A stretch of 64,000 nucleotides of DNA, from assembly GCA_900316795.1 (NCBI GenBank), contig ONEF01000011.1, positions 1 through 64,000 on the forward strand. The letters are read 5' to 3'. Shown in pieces: positions 43,501 to 52,087 of the stretch. The position numbers were made by a program, and so were the translations under genes. Every line of letters begins with the position of its first letter. Positions within the stretch are counted from its first letter, which is position 1. Source of the DNA: an uncultured Bacteroidales bacterium (lineage in GTDB: Bacteria > Bacteroidota > Bacteroidia > Bacteroidales > UBA932). A model generated the notes under the pieces. It made no database searches, was not told where the DNA came from, and saw nothing but the letters and a program-made list of their open reading frames with translations.

Positions 43501-43691
43501 GTTCTGAGGTCTGGAAAGGAATGGGTATGACAGTGGCGTGGGGATTGAGTGTTTCCACTCTTGTAACCCTGGTGTTCGTGCCGGTTCTTTATACCATATT
43601 CGCTGCCTTCGGCATTACCCGCCGCCGCAAGAAGATGCGCCGTCAGAGAGCCGAGCAGGAAGAAACAAGACGTGAACTTGCAACCAAGTGA
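40536..43691 (+). CDS. RND efflux transporter permease
   Basis: A 1051-residue inner-membrane proton-driven exporter of the AcrB/MexB type. Marks are the opening 'KKPITTALIFVAIAIFGL' helix, the 12-helix layout with two large periplasmic loops, the proton-relay helix 'SLSIAIGMVVDAAIVVLENI' (near 390-410) and the C-terminal 'MVGAVMTIGIVVNNGIVLVDYAN' helix (near 930-955). The substrate is not predictable. It closes with a basic tail and is followed by the PG0541-type companion. Confidence 0.94.
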   Translation: MSLFSSAVKKPITTALIFVAIAIFGLFSFITLPIDLFPHIESNTIMVMTSYAGASASDIENNISKPIENTLNSVSYLKHISSSSRENISVVTLEFQYGRDIEVATNDVRDKLEMIKTALPDGAGNPVIFKFSSDDIPILILSVTANESMAGLYKIMDETIVNELARVNGVGSVSVSGIPKREIMVLCDPYKLDAYNLTIESISTLIGSENRNIPAGTIEIGSNTYAMRVQKEFSSSREIENLVVGSFNGGNIYLKDVARVVDGLQERSQESYINGEIGGMVIIQKQTGENSVQIVRKVKEELPRLEKKLPSDVKLNVIIDTTDNIIRTIGSLEKTILITLLIVMVVVFIFLGRWRATIIILITIPISLLASLIYLYATGNTLNMISMSSLSIAIGMVVDAAIVVLENITSHIDKGSNPKQAAVYATNEVAMAVVASFLTTLAVFLPMTLVSGLAGIMFRQLGWMVSIVITVSTLCALALTPMMCSTMLRAKNKDKDSKWFKILFTPVNKALDWLSATYARILDWAMRHKRIVVLIAFCVLVGVFAICIPNMKSEFIPQSDNGRISVTVQLPVGTRQEITRELALELDRRWRAEFPEIERLGLSEGTADSDNMFASMRSNGSHIISMNISVGSMEKRKRSIQEISNIMMSELAEYNQIKRFNVVAGGQQGGMGGQTVCQIDIFGYDFAETDAVAAQISDMFKELGVRQTVISRDDYIPEYQVDLDREKLALYGLNTATVSTFLRNRINGAIASEYRESGDEYDIRVRYAPEYRQSLKDVENITVYNSQGQAIKLRELGTIVEAMTPPTIQRKDRERYVSVTAPLPDGMATSDMNEAITAKIEAAGLPSSVSWKIGGTYDDQVQTFQSLGLLMVLIVILVFIVMAAQFESLTYPFVIMFAVPFAFVGVLIGLVLTGTPMSIMGMVGAVMTIGIVVNNGIVLVDYANLNRERGMGIIRAVVDSGKSRLRPVLMTTLTTVLGMLPLALGNGEGSEVWKGMGMTVAWGLSVSTLVTLVFVPVLYTIFAAFGITRRRKKMRRQRAEQEETRRELATK

Positions 43692-43726
43692 TTTATTTAG
43701 ACCAAAACACATCTAAGAAAAAGATA

Positions 43727-44017
43727 ATGAAAGCAGTTTTTATAGCATGCAACGAGGCCCAAGGAGATAATGTGATGGAAGCATTGGAAAAATCTTTCGT
43801 CAAGGGTTTCACGATGTGGGAACAGGTTCAGGGCAGAGGTTCAAAAAACGGGGAGCCGCATCTTGGCTCCCACGCCTGGCCTACGATGAATTCCGCTATT
43901 GTCACCTTTGTGGATGATGAAACCGCCAAGAGGCTGAAAGAAAGACTCAGGGATATAGATGAACTGAAGCCTGCTTTGGGCCTGAGGTTCTTCTCCTGGA
44001 CTATAGACGAAGACTAA
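43727..44017 (+). CDS. PG0541-family RND-associated small protein
   Basis: A 96-residue cytoplasmic protein of the PG0541-type family, found after RND pump genes in Bacteroidota. It looks like a PII/ferredoxin-like fold: 'MKAVFIACNEAQGDNVMEAL' start and 'GEPHLGSHAWPTMNSAIVTFVDDE' middle. It probably modulates the pump, but the function is unproven. The ATG at 43727 is used; the longer reading overlaps the permease stop. A 14-bp terminator hairpin follows at 44058. Confidence 0.82.
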   Translation: MKAVFIACNEAQGDNVMEALEKSFVKGFTMWEQVQGRGSKNGEPHLGSHAWPTMNSAIVTFVDDETAKRLKERLRDIDELKPALGLRFFSWTIDED

Positions 44018-44057
44018 TTTTTCCTATTCTCCACGTTCGTGGTTTGAGTCTGAGAAT

Positions 44058-44098
44058 AAAAGGTATTTCAGCCCATACTGAAGTACCTTTTTTATTAT
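44058..44098 (+). terminator. Terminator of the efflux operon
   Basis: AAAAGGTATTTCAG (44058-44071) pairs with CTGAAGTACCTTTT (44078-44091) with one G-T pair over a 6-nt loop, followed by a T-rich tail. It can also act on the convergent glycosyltransferase transcript. Confidence 0.88.
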
Positions 44099-45177
44099 TT
44101 GTTAAGTTGTGAAAACTTTTTCTTTCCGGTGAAGAATTTCCGGATGATCGAGTAAGGGAGCATTCCGTAAGGGAGTGCTCCTTTTTCATTTGGAGTCACA
44201 GTGACTTTTGCCTTTAGTTTTGTGTAATCGCGATGGGCTTTAACAACGCTCTTGAAATAGCTGAATCTGCACTGGAAGATGTAGCAGACTGCTGAGAGTC
44301 CGTCTATGCATTTCCGGAGGAAAATCTTGGTGTTTTTGCCTTTTTCAGGAAGGTTTCTGTAGAGCATCAGCAGGTTGTTGCGGTAGTTGAGGTAAAGCTT
44401 CCTCGGCGAATTGTTCGGAAGCGTGCCGCCGCCTACATGAAAGACCTTGCTTCTTGGCACGCACCAGACCTCGTATCCGGAAAGGGCGACTCTCCAGCAG
44501 AAATCTATCTCCTCCATGTGGGCGAAGAATTTTTCTTCAAGCCCGCCAAGGGAATGCCAGACGTCGCTCCTTACAACCATGCAGGCTCCTGAAGCCCAGA
44601 AGCACTGTATAGGACTGTCGTACTGGCCTTTGTCTTCTTCTATGCAGGACAGGATCCTGCCGCGGCAAAGAGGAAAGCCCCAGCGGTCTATAAAGCCTCC
44701 TGCGGCTCCTGCATATTCAAATTGCTCGGCGACGAGCGTTTTTTGGTGTTCTTGGGAAGATTTGGCTTGCTGAGCTTGAGACTGTTTGACTTGAATGACT
44801 TGCAGATGCCTTGTGTATGAAAGAATCTTTGGCTGGCACACCGCAACTTCAGGATGGTCTTCCATAAAATCTACAAGCGGCTCCAGCCAGTTTTCCTCAA
44901 CCAGAATGTCTGAATTGATCAGAACGTAATAATTGTAATCTGTCAGCTTTTTTATTTGGTCAAAAGCGCGGTTATATCCTCCTGTAAAACCGTAGTTCTT
45001 GTCCAGCTGGATCCACTGGATCTTCTCGTTGTTCACGGCTTGTCTCGAGCCGTCTGTGGAGGCGTTGTCGGCGACTATAAGTTCCGCATAGGATGGAAGG
45101 CTATTGAAAAGGGAAGGCAAGAACTTCTCGAGGAAGCTCTTGCCGTTCCAATTCAATATGACCACTGCAACTTTCAT
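44095..45177 (-). CDS. Family 2 glycosyltransferase with Gln-rich insertion
   Basis: A 360-residue GT-A glycosyltransferase (GT2) of the WsaE/rhamnosyltransferase-like group. Marks are 'VVILNWNGKSFLEKFLPSL' at the start, 'VADNASTDGS' (35-44), the metal motif region 'LINSDILVEENW' (86-97), 'YAGAAGGFIDRWG' (155-167) and 'MEEIDFCWR' near 225. Residues about 124-150 are a Gln/Lys/Ser-rich, low-complexity insertion absent from close relatives as I know them. It presumably extends a surface glycan. It stands alone between two terminated units. Confidence 0.87.
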   Translation of the reverse strand: MKVAVVILNWNGKSFLEKFLPSLFNSLPSYAELIVADNASTDGSRQAVNNEKIQWIQLDKNYGFTGGYNRAFDQIKKLTDYNYYVLINSDILVEENWLEPLVDFMEDHPEVAVCQPKILSYTRHLQVIQVKQSQAQQAKSSQEHQKTLVAEQFEYAGAAGGFIDRWGFPLCRGRILSCIEEDKGQYDSPIQCFWASGACMVVRSDVWHSLGGLEEKFFAHMEEIDFCWRVALSGYEVWCVPRSKVFHVGGGTLPNNSPRKLYLNYRNNLLMLYRNLPEKGKNTKIFLRKCIDGLSAVCYIFQCRFSYFKSVVKAHRDYTKLKAKVTVTPNEKGALPYGMLPYSIIRKFFTGKKKFSQLNK

Positions 45178-45234
45178 CTGGCAATATCAGGCTTGCTGCT
45201 CTTGCTCAAATGCAAATCTGCAGCAGTTGAAAGT

Positions 45235-46917
45235 TTAGTCTGAGGTAACTCTTTCAAGCCACTTGACCATACCGAGCATAACACCCATTGAGATCAGGCA
45301 GAATGCCGCGAATACAGCCCAGGTCTCCCACTGCTGAGGGAACTTGCGGAGCATTGTGACTCCGAGGGCGATGAACAGGTTTCCTGTAGCGGTTGCACAC
45401 AGCCACAGTCCCTGGCAGATTCCCTGAAGGTGCTTAGGAGCAACCTTACTTACGAAGCTAATTCCCAGAGGAGAGATGAACAGCTCAGCCACAGTCAGGA
45501 AGAAGTAGGTGAGAATCAGTATAGCAGGGCTTGTTCTCATCGTCGCCTTTACAGCCTCGCTGAGAGTGTCGAATGAATCCAGTGAAGGATACTTGTGGAT
45601 GCAGGCTATGATGATCAGGAAGATGTATGCAAGAGCCGTGATGAACATACCTAGGGCGATCTTCCTCGGAGTGGAAACTTTCTTTCCCCTGTTTGCCAGA
45701 ACGGCGAACAGGCCCATGATGATAGGAGTGAGGGTGATTACAAAGAACGGGTTGATGCACTGCCAAACCTCAGGCGGAACAGAAGATGTGTTCACAAAGT
45801 CACGGGCGAAGAATGAAAGGCTCTGGCCATTCTGGTGGAAAGAGAACCAGAAGAATACGGCAACACCCAGAACTGCGAACAGAGCATAGAGTCTCTGCTT
45901 GATTTCCTTTGCGTTTGCAATCCTTTCCTCTTCCGTGTAATTTGCAACGGCCTTCTTTTCTTTCTTTGCAGGGGTAGGGAATTTCTTCTTTGTAGCAAGG
46001 AAGATAAGCAGGGAGATTACCATTGCGGCAACTGATGCGATGTATGAATAGTGAACACCGGTGTTGAACACGTTCAGATAATTCTCGGCGAACTCTGCAT
46101 TTGCAGGGAGAGCCTGGGCACTGGTCTGGACTGTCTGTGCAAGCTGGGTGAAGTTGCTTGTCTGCTCTGCTGTCATGGCAGAAGAATCGCTAAGGAACTG
46201 GTGGCAGAGCTTAGGAAGGCTGGAGTTGTAGACAAGGTCGTGAGCCTTGAGCCACCAGCTTCTGAGCAGAGGAGCAACGAACGGAGCGATCACTCCGCCT
46301 ATGTTGATGAACACGTAGAAAATCTGGAAACCAGGGTCTCTCTTTGTCTTTCTCCTTTCAAGTTCTTCTTTGCTGATCTTGGCACCTTCTGCCTCAAAGT
46401 TGTCATACATCTGACCGACTATAGCCTGGAGGTTACCCTTGAACAGGCCGTTTCCGATGGCAATCAGAAGAAGCGCGAAGCAGGTGAATACCAGGATACC
46501 TGAAATGTGTCCGGTGGTGGCGGCAAAAGATTCTCCGAATACAGGGACAGAGAGAAGGGCATATCCGATAGCCATCACGAGAAGTCCTGTGATGATGGTG
46601 CCTTTGTAATTCTGGAGCCTGTCTGCGATTAGTCCGCCCGGAAGAGCGAGAACGTAAATTGAGAAATAGAATACGGCGTAGATCCAGCCGGCAGCATCAT
46701 CGCTGATACCGAACTTGGATGCCAGGAAGAGAGCAAGAACGGCGTTCATGATGTAGTATCCGAACCTCTCACCCATGTTGCTCAATGCCGCGGCAATCAA
46801 TCCCTTCGGATGCTCTCTCTTTGCTTTTACCAGATAGAAGATCAGGAGCGGTACTACAACAATCAGTATCGCGATCAAGATTACAAGAGGAGCATTGGTT
46901 TCCCAAAGTTTTAACAT
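45235..46917 (-). CDS. POT-family proton-peptide symporter
   Basis: A 560-residue inner-membrane transporter (PTR2/POT family, MFS fold) for di- and tripeptides. It has the 'SNMGERFGYYIM' ExxER-type motif (near 47-58), the 'FYVFINIGGVIAPFVAP' helix (near 200) and about 14 hydrophobic segments. It stands alone with no clear promoter consensus in 46918-47081. The next minus-strand gene begins after a 57-base gap. Confidence 0.92.
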   Translation of the reverse strand: MLKLWETNAPLVILIAILIVVVPLLIFYLVKAKREHPKGLIAAALSNMGERFGYYIMNAVLALFLASKFGISDDAAGWIYAVFYFSIYVLALPGGLIADRLQNYKGTIITGLLVMAIGYALLSVPVFGESFAATTGHISGILVFTCFALLLIAIGNGLFKGNLQAIVGQMYDNFEAEGAKISKEELERRKTKRDPGFQIFYVFINIGGVIAPFVAPLLRSWWLKAHDLVYNSSLPKLCHQFLSDSSAMTAEQTSNFTQLAQTVQTSAQALPANAEFAENYLNVFNTGVHYSYIASVAAMVISLLIFLATKKKFPTPAKKEKKAVANYTEEERIANAKEIKQRLYALFAVLGVAVFFWFSFHQNGQSLSFFARDFVNTSSVPPEVWQCINPFFVITLTPIIMGLFAVLANRGKKVSTPRKIALGMFITALAYIFLIIIACIHKYPSLDSFDTLSEAVKATMRTSPAILILTYFFLTVAELFISPLGISFVSKVAPKHLQGICQGLWLCATATGNLFIALGVTMLRKFPQQWETWAVFAAFCLISMGVMLGMVKWLERVTSD

Positions 46918-47081
46918 GTCAAATAATCTTTTTTTGTTGGTGGACTTTCACTATCAATAAGAGGCATTCCTGAAGTCCGTTGAGGAAATGCCGCCTTTCA
47001 AATTCCAAATATACTAAATAATCGCCAGAGTTTAAAAACAGATTCTTATCTTTATGCTCTGAAACAACATCATATTCTTTT

Positions 47082-48008
47082 ATGAAGAATTTTTTTGCTG
47101 GAGTTGTATATAGTCTGCTGTATCTGGTGAGTCTGCTTCCCCTGGGAGTCCACTATTTCTTTTCAGACATACTTGCCTTCATCCTTAAAAAGATAGTAAG
47201 GTACAGGTATTCAGTTATCACAACAAATATCGCAAGAAGTTTTCCGGATATGAAATACGGAGAAATAAAGAAACTTACATCGCGATATTATTCATACATG
47301 TGCGATCTGCTTTTTGAAAGTATCTGGGATCTGGCTCATTCTGCGGATGCTGTCAGGAAAAGAGTATCCGTATCCGATGTGGAGGTTGTGGATGAGCTTC
47401 AGAAAAAATACGGAAGGGTTATTCTTGTGATGGGGCACTGCGGAAACTGGGAGATGGTAAGCGGAATGATGATTCCGGATGCTGAACGTACGCCCGACAG
47501 TTATTCATCCAATCCCACATATATGGTTTACAAAGCTGCCGAGAGCAAGTTTTCTGACATCATCTTCAAGAAGTTGAGGATGCACGAATACAAAAAGTTC
47601 CATACCAGGGGAGAAGTTGTAGAGAGCAAGCAGGTACTAAGACATGCACTCAAGAACAAAGACGAAAAGTGCATTTATATAATGATAGCAGACCAGAACC
47701 CGATAGGGCACCATGATCCTGTAGTAAATTTTTTGAACCAGAAAACATATATGCTGCCGGGTCCTGATTTCTTGGCGTCGAGACTTGAAATCCCAGCTGT
47801 TTACCTGCGTATGGACAGGCTTTCAAGAGGGCGGTATCATATTGGATACCAGAAGATTTGCGAACCGTCAGAAAATCGTGGAGAACATTATGTGACAAAA
47901 GAATTCGTTCGTCTTCTTGAGGAAGATATCAAACGTGACAACGTTAACTGGCTCTGGAGTCACAAGCGGTGGAAGAGAAATATAGAGCCTGGTTCAGAAC
48001 AACTTTGA
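47082..48008 (+). CDS. Lipid A biosynthesis acyltransferase (LpxL/HtrB type)
   Basis: A 308-residue inner-membrane enzyme that adds secondary acyl chains to lipid A. One N-terminal membrane anchor (about 4-30) is followed by the catalytic HX4E motif in 'VMGHCGNWEM' (near 127) and the late 'NFLNQKTYMLPGPDFLASRL' substrate segment (near 215). It reads 12-40 bases into the leader of the next gene. Which acyl position it serves cannot be told. Confidence 0.9.
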   Translation: MKNFFAGVVYSLLYLVSLLPLGVHYFFSDILAFILKKIVRYRYSVITTNIARSFPDMKYGEIKKLTSRYYSYMCDLLFESIWDLAHSADAVRKRVSVSDVEVVDELQKKYGRVILVMGHCGNWEMVSGMMIPDAERTPDSYSSNPTYMVYKAAESKFSDIIFKKLRMHEYKKFHTRGEVVESKQVLRHALKNKDEKCIYIMIADQNPIGHHDPVVNFLNQKTYMLPGPDFLASRLEIPAVYLRMDRLSRGRYHIGYQKICEPSENRGEHYVTKEFVRLLEEDIKRDNVNWLWSHKRWKRNIEPGSEQL

Positions 48009-48058
48009 CAAATAATTACTATAATTGCAAAAGCAATATTGTGATAGAAATCAATAAA

Positions 48059-49138
48059 ATGCAAATATCAAAAAGAATATCCATCCTTGCAGCAGCATTC
48101 CTTTTCTTTGCCGCAAGTCCTTCTTACTCACAGATTTTCAGGAGTTCAGAGGCAACACCTCAAGGTGCTGTCATTTATTCATTGCCGCAGACTTCAATCA
48201 AGGTTACGCTGAAAGTTTCCATGAAGAATTTTTCTGCAGGCCCTTATGCGGCATATTCGGATAAGTATCTTGGAGTCAGTGCTGACAGGACTTCAAAGAA
48301 AACATGCACTATAGAAGAGATCGAGATAACTCCGCTGGTGGAAGCTGATCCTGATTACAGCGTTGCCGTAAATCTTGGAAGCAGCAAAAACGCAAGCGCT
48401 TCTTTTCTCGCGTTGTCTTCTCAAGGATTGATCATAGCTCCTGGATATTTTGCTCCGGAGAATGCTCCTTCACGTTTCCCGTCTCCTGTGCAGGCTTCTT
48501 TCAATGAGGCAGTTGCAAATCTTTCCACTCAAACCACCCAGCTTTATAAAAGTGTTACCAATGAAGATGGGGAAGTGGAGAAGATTGCAGTTCCGCAGAC
48601 TCAGACAGTGACCAAAAGCCTGGAGAAAAAAGCTGAGGAAACAGCTCAGCTCATTTTCCTCCTGAGGGAAAAGAAGATAGATATTCTCACCGGAGAAACA
48701 GATGCCAACTACAGCGGTGCCGCTTTGGGAAATGCAGTTGAAAAAATGGAAAATCTGGAAAAGGAATACACCTCCCTTTTTACAGGAAAAACCACAACTG
48801 CAGTTCAGCAGGCAAGCTTTGAGGTGGTTCCTAAAGCAAAGAACCAGAAGCAGAACTATGTGGTTTGCAGAATTTCCGATTCACAAGGTTTGCTGCCGGC
48901 AGACAATATGAGCGGAAGACCTGTCTATCTGGAACTTGCAGTGACAGAAGGTAAGATTTCAGGTGGTGTTTCTGCAGAAGAGACCGCTGCATCTAAAGGC
49001 AAGGTTGCCTATAGGACACCTCTTGTTGTAGTGGCCAGGATAGTTGACGGGCAGACAGTTTTGGGGCAGACAAGAATTCCTGTTTACCAGTTTGGAAAGC
49101 TGCTTTACTTTCCATTGGATTTGGCGTTGGGAAAATAG
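48059..49138 (+). CDS. DUF4831 family secreted protein
   Basis: A 359-residue exported protein of the Bacteroidota family DUF4831: signal peptide ending near SYSQ (residue 25), then 'GAVIYSLPQTSIKVTLKVS' near 40 and 'LREKKIDILTGETDANYSGAAL' near 205, as in the family. The function is unknown. The ATG at 48059 is used; the longer reading overlaps the acyltransferase gene and lacks a signal. It follows that gene by 50 bases and may share its transcript. Confidence 0.78.
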   Translation: MQISKRISILAAAFLFFAASPSYSQIFRSSEATPQGAVIYSLPQTSIKVTLKVSMKNFSAGPYAAYSDKYLGVSADRTSKKTCTIEEIEITPLVEADPDYSVAVNLGSSKNASASFLALSSQGLIIAPGYFAPENAPSRFPSPVQASFNEAVANLSTQTTQLYKSVTNEDGEVEKIAVPQTQTVTKSLEKKAEETAQLIFLLREKKIDILTGETDANYSGAALGNAVEKMENLEKEYTSLFTGKTTTAVQQASFEVVPKAKNQKQNYVVCRISDSQGLLPADNMSGRPVYLELAVTEGKISGGVSAEETAASKGKVAYRTPLVVVARIVDGQTVLGQTRIPVYQFGKLLYFPLDLALGK

Positions 49139-49158
49139 CACGATTAAACTCAATAACA

Positions 49159-50625
49159 ATGAAAACTATCGATCAGTTACAACCAAAGGAAGTTTGGACA
49201 ATTTTCAACGAACTTGCAAAAGTTCCACGTCCATCCAAAAAAGAACATAAAGCAGTAGAATTCGTTTACAACTTCGGGAAAAAACTTGGTCTTGAGACCA
49301 TTAAGGATGAAGTTGGAAATGTGATAATCCGCAAGCCTGCAACCAAGGGAATGGAGAAGAAGGCAGGTCTGATCCTTGAGGCTCATCTGGATATGGTTCC
49401 TCAGAAGAATCCTGATGTGAAGCACAATTTTGAGACCGACCCGATCAAACCGAGAATCGTAGGCGACCTTGTTTACGCTACAGGTACAACTCTCGGAGCA
49501 GACAACGGAATGGGAGTTTCCATGGCGCTTGCAGTTCTGGAGTCAAAGACTATGCAGCACGGTCCTATCGAATGTCTGTTTACCGTTGACGAGGAAACTG
49601 GAATGACAGGCGCAAGAGCCTTGAAACCAGGTCTTCTCAAGGGTGAAATCCTTGTGAACCTTGATTCCGAGACTGAGGGTATCCTTTATGTAGGATGTGC
49701 CGGTGGTCTGGACGGTGAGGCTTCTTTCAACTACACAACTGAAAAAGTTCCTGCAGGATATGTATTCAAGAAAGTTGCAGTTAGCGGTCTTATCGGTGGA
49801 CACTCAGGAATGGATATAGTTCTTTACAGAGCAAACGCCAACAAGATTCTTGCAAGAGTTCTCCTTCCTGTAATGAGAGACCTCAATGCACGTCTTGTAT
49901 GCATCAGCGGAGGAAGCATACGCAACTCCATTCCAAGAGACGCCCAGGCCATTGTTGCAGTTCCGAAGAAGGACGAAAGGAAGTTCGCTCTCCATGTAGG
50001 AAAGATCCGCAAGGAAGCAACAGTTGAGTATCAGTACACGGACAAGGATCTCAAGATAACCACAACTGCTGTAAAGGAGAAGGCTCCGGCCATCGAGAAG
50101 AAGACGGCTCTTTCAATAGTAAGGGCTATTGCTTCAATTCCTAACGGCGTATGGAGAATGAGCGACACTGTTCCTGGATTTGTCGAGACATCCAACAATA
50201 TGGCAATCATCCAGCAGGATGCAAAGACCATCAAGATTCACTCTCTTATGAGAAGCTCCATTGATTCCGAGAAATATGAACTTGCTGAAAGCATGAGGGC
50301 GATTGTGGAATTGGCTGGCGGAAAATGCTCGTTCAGCGGTGGCTATTCCGGATGGCAGTTGGATATGAATTCTCCTATCCTCAAGGTGGCAAAGGAGGTG
50401 TACAAAAAGCTCTATGGAAAAGAGCCGGAAGTAACCGGAATCCACGCCGGTCTTGAGTGCGGTATCCTTGGCGCTACATATCCTGAGTGGGATATGATTT
50501 CCTTTGGCCCTACAATTTTCTCTCCTCATTCACCGGATGAAAGAGTGAACATTGAAAGTGTAGGCAAATGCTGGAAGTATCTGGTCGAGCTTCTGAAGAA
50601 CGCTCCGGTTTCCAAGCGCAGCTAA
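49159..50625 (+). CDS. pepD: Aminoacyl-histidine dipeptidase
   Basis: A 488-residue M20-family metallopeptidase that cleaves dipeptides such as Xaa-His. Zinc-site landmarks are 'LEAHLDMVPQKN' (near 77), 'TLGADNGMGVS' (near 116), 'TVDEETGMTGA' (near 145), 'NLDSETEG' (near 170) and a late 'GIHAGLECGIL' (near 432). The lid domain lies in the middle third. It starts 20 bases after the DUF4831 gene and precedes the H1-like gene by 32 bases. Confidence 0.93.
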   Translation: MKTIDQLQPKEVWTIFNELAKVPRPSKKEHKAVEFVYNFGKKLGLETIKDEVGNVIIRKPATKGMEKKAGLILEAHLDMVPQKNPDVKHNFETDPIKPRIVGDLVYATGTTLGADNGMGVSMALAVLESKTMQHGPIECLFTVDEETGMTGARALKPGLLKGEILVNLDSETEGILYVGCAGGLDGEASFNYTTEKVPAGYVFKKVAVSGLIGGHSGMDIVLYRANANKILARVLLPVMRDLNARLVCISGGSIRNSIPRDAQAIVAVPKKDERKFALHVGKIRKEATVEYQYTDKDLKITTTAVKEKAPAIEKKTALSIVRAIASIPNGVWRMSDTVPGFVETSNNMAIIQQDAKTIKIHSLMRSSIDSEKYELAESMRAIVELAGGKCSFSGGYSGWQLDMNSPILKVAKEVYKKLYGKEPEVTGIHAGLECGILGATYPEWDMISFGPTIFSPHSPDERVNIESVGKCWKYLVELLKNAPVSKRS

Positions 50626-50657
50626 TTAGACATCAACTAACTCTAAAAACTGATATT

Positions 50658-51188
50658 ATGGTAACAAAAGCAAAGAAGGTTGAGCCTAAGAAGGCTGCCG
50701 CAAAGCCAGCTGCAAAGAAGCCGGCTGCAAAGAAAGTTGCAGAAGTAAAGAAAGAAGTAAAGAAAGAAGTAGCAAAGGTCGAGAAGAAAGTCGAGAAGAA
50801 AGTAGCTGCTGTAAAGAAGGCTGTTGCAAAGAAGCCTGCAGAAGTAAAGAAAGCTGTTGCAAAGAAGGCTGCTCCTGTAAAGAAGGCTGCTGCAAAGAAA
50901 GTTGCAGAAGTAAAGAAGGCTGTTGCAAAGACCGAGAAGAAGGTTGAGAAAAAAGTAGCTGCTGTAAAGAAGGCCGTAGTAAAGAAGGCCGCCACTGCAA
51001 AGAAAGCTGCCGTAAAAAAATCAGCTGCAGTAAAGAAGACCGTTGCAAAGAAGGCTGCTGATGCAAAGAAGGCTGTCGTAAAGAAAGCTGAAGCTGGAAA
51101 GAAAGCCGCAGCAAAGAAAGTTGCAGAAGTAAAGAAAGCTGTAGCAAAGAAGGTTGCTCCTGCAAAGAAAGCTGTTGCAAAGAAGTAA
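50658..51188 (+). CDS. Histone H1-like Lys/Ala-rich DNA-binding protein
   Basis: A 176-residue, extremely basic protein made almost wholly of Lys, Ala and Val in repeats of the type 'KKAVAKKAA' and 'KKVAEVKKA'. It resembles bacterial H1-like proteins (Hc1/AlgP type), which bind DNA or RNA and compact the nucleoid. There is no folded domain. The DNA is a string of near-repeats (GCAAAGAAG-type units), so its length may vary by slippage. The ATG at 50658 excludes the overlap with pepD. It ends at a strong terminator. Confidence 0.8.
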   Translation: MVTKAKKVEPKKAAAKPAAKKPAAKKVAEVKKEVKKEVAKVEKKVEKKVAAVKKAVAKKPAEVKKAVAKKAAPVKKAAAKKVAEVKKAVAKTEKKVEKKVAAVKKAVVKKAATAKKAAVKKSAAVKKTVAKKAADAKKAVVKKAEAGKKAAAKKVAEVKKAVAKKVAPAKKAVAKK

Positions 51189-51211
51189 ATAGCTTCAGCA
51201 TTACCATTTAA

Positions 51212-51243
51212 GAAAGGCGGACATTGTCCGCCTTTCTTTTTTG
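51212..51243 (+). terminator. Terminator after the H1-like gene
   Basis: AAAGGCGGAC-ATT-GTCCGCCTTT followed by CTTTTTT. Confidence 0.9.
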
Positions 51244-51245
51244 CA

Positions 51246-51274
51246 TAAAAAAACCGGAGGCTGACACCTCCGGT
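51246..51274 (-). terminator. Terminator of the rpsF-rpsR-rplI operon
   Basis: On the minus strand: ACCGGAGG-TGTCAG-CCTCCGGT followed by seven T. It lies 23 bases past the rplI stop. Confidence 0.9.
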
Positions 51275-51296
51275 CAATGATTCTTTGAGTTTGCCT

Positions 51297-51782
51297 TTAC
51301 TCAGCAGCCTCTTTCTTCTCAGTTACCTTTCCTTCCTCATCCACTACGTTAACCTTAATGGTTGCCTCAACACCTCTGTAGATGTCTATGAGTGCATCGT
51401 AAGTTCCGATTTCAGAAATCTTGTCAGCATCCTTGAGCTCAATCTTCCTTCTGTCAATCTCATATCCAAGAGCTGCCAAAGCCTCGGCAACCTGGATGTT
51501 GTTTACAGAACCATAGATCTTGCCGCTCTGGCTTACCTTGGTAGGGATAGTTACGGATACTCCGCTGAGCTTTTCTGCTATAGCCTTTGCATCGCTGATG
51601 AGCTTCTCCTCTTTGTGAGCCCTCTGCTTCATAGTCTCGGCAAGCTGCTTCTTTGCAGAAGGGGTGGCGAGAATAGCAAGGCCCTGAGGGAAAAGGAAAT
51701 TGTTTGCGTAACCGTCTTTTACGGTAACTACATCGTTCTTGTGTCCAAGATGGCGGACATCCTCCTTAAGAATAATTTCCAT
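51297..51782 (-). CDS. rplI: 50S ribosomal protein L9
   Basis: A 161-residue L9: the N-terminal rRNA-binding domain carries 'VVTVKDGYANNFLFPQGLA' (about 19-37), followed by the long linker helix and the C-terminal domain (about 75-150). A Glu/Lys tail follows. It is the last gene of the rpsF-rpsR-rplI operon, 12 bases after rpsR. Confidence 0.95.
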   Translation of the reverse strand: MEIILKEDVRHLGHKNDVVTVKDGYANNFLFPQGLAILATPSAKKQLAETMKQRAHKEEKLISDAKAIAEKLSGVSVTIPTKVSQSGKIYGSVNNIQVAEALAALGYEIDRRKIELKDADKISEIGTYDALIDIYRGVEATIKVNVVDEEGKVTEKKEAAE

Positions 51783-51794
51783 AATCTCTCCTCC

Positions 51795-52073
51795 TTATTT
51801 CAAAAGGTCAGTAACATAAGGGAGCAAAGCCAGATGGCGTGCACGCTTTACAGCTTGGGCAACCTTCTTCTGGAACTTGAGTGAAGTACCGGTAAGACGG
51901 CGAGGGAGAATCTTTCCCTGCTCGTTGAGGAACTTCTTCAGGAACTCTGCGTCCTTGTAATCTACATACTTGATACCTGCCTTCTTGAAACGGCAGTATT
52001 TCTTCTTCTTTACCTCTACGGTAACAGGGTTCAGATAGCGGATATCTGCATTTTCGTCATTTCTCTGTGCCAT
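51795..52073 (-). CDS. rpsR: 30S ribosomal protein S18
   Basis: A 92-residue S18, partner of S6 on the 30S platform. It shows '[21 protein letters not shown]' near 25 and the signature '[27 protein letters not shown]' region near 53. It lies 14 bases after rpsF. Confidence 0.95.
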   Translation of the reverse strand: MAQRNDENADIRYLNPVTVEVKKKKYCRFKKAGIKYVDYKDAEFLKKFLNEQGKILPRRLTGTSLKFQKKVAQAVKRARHLALLPYVTDLLK

Positions 52074-52087
52074 AATTCTTCCTCCTG

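Noticed and set aside
43688-43726. Longer start of the PG0541-type protein
   Set aside because: It would overlap the permease stop with a non-ATG codon; the conserved start is MKAVFIACNE at 43727.
50658-51188. CRISPR-like or satellite repeat array
   Set aside because: The repetition follows codon periodicity of a Lys/Ala-rich protein and has no spacers.
50633-51277. 214-residue minus-strand frame over the H1-like gene
   Set aside because: A Phe/Ala/Thr repeat pattern, the mirror of Lys/Ala codons; it spans a terminator on each side.
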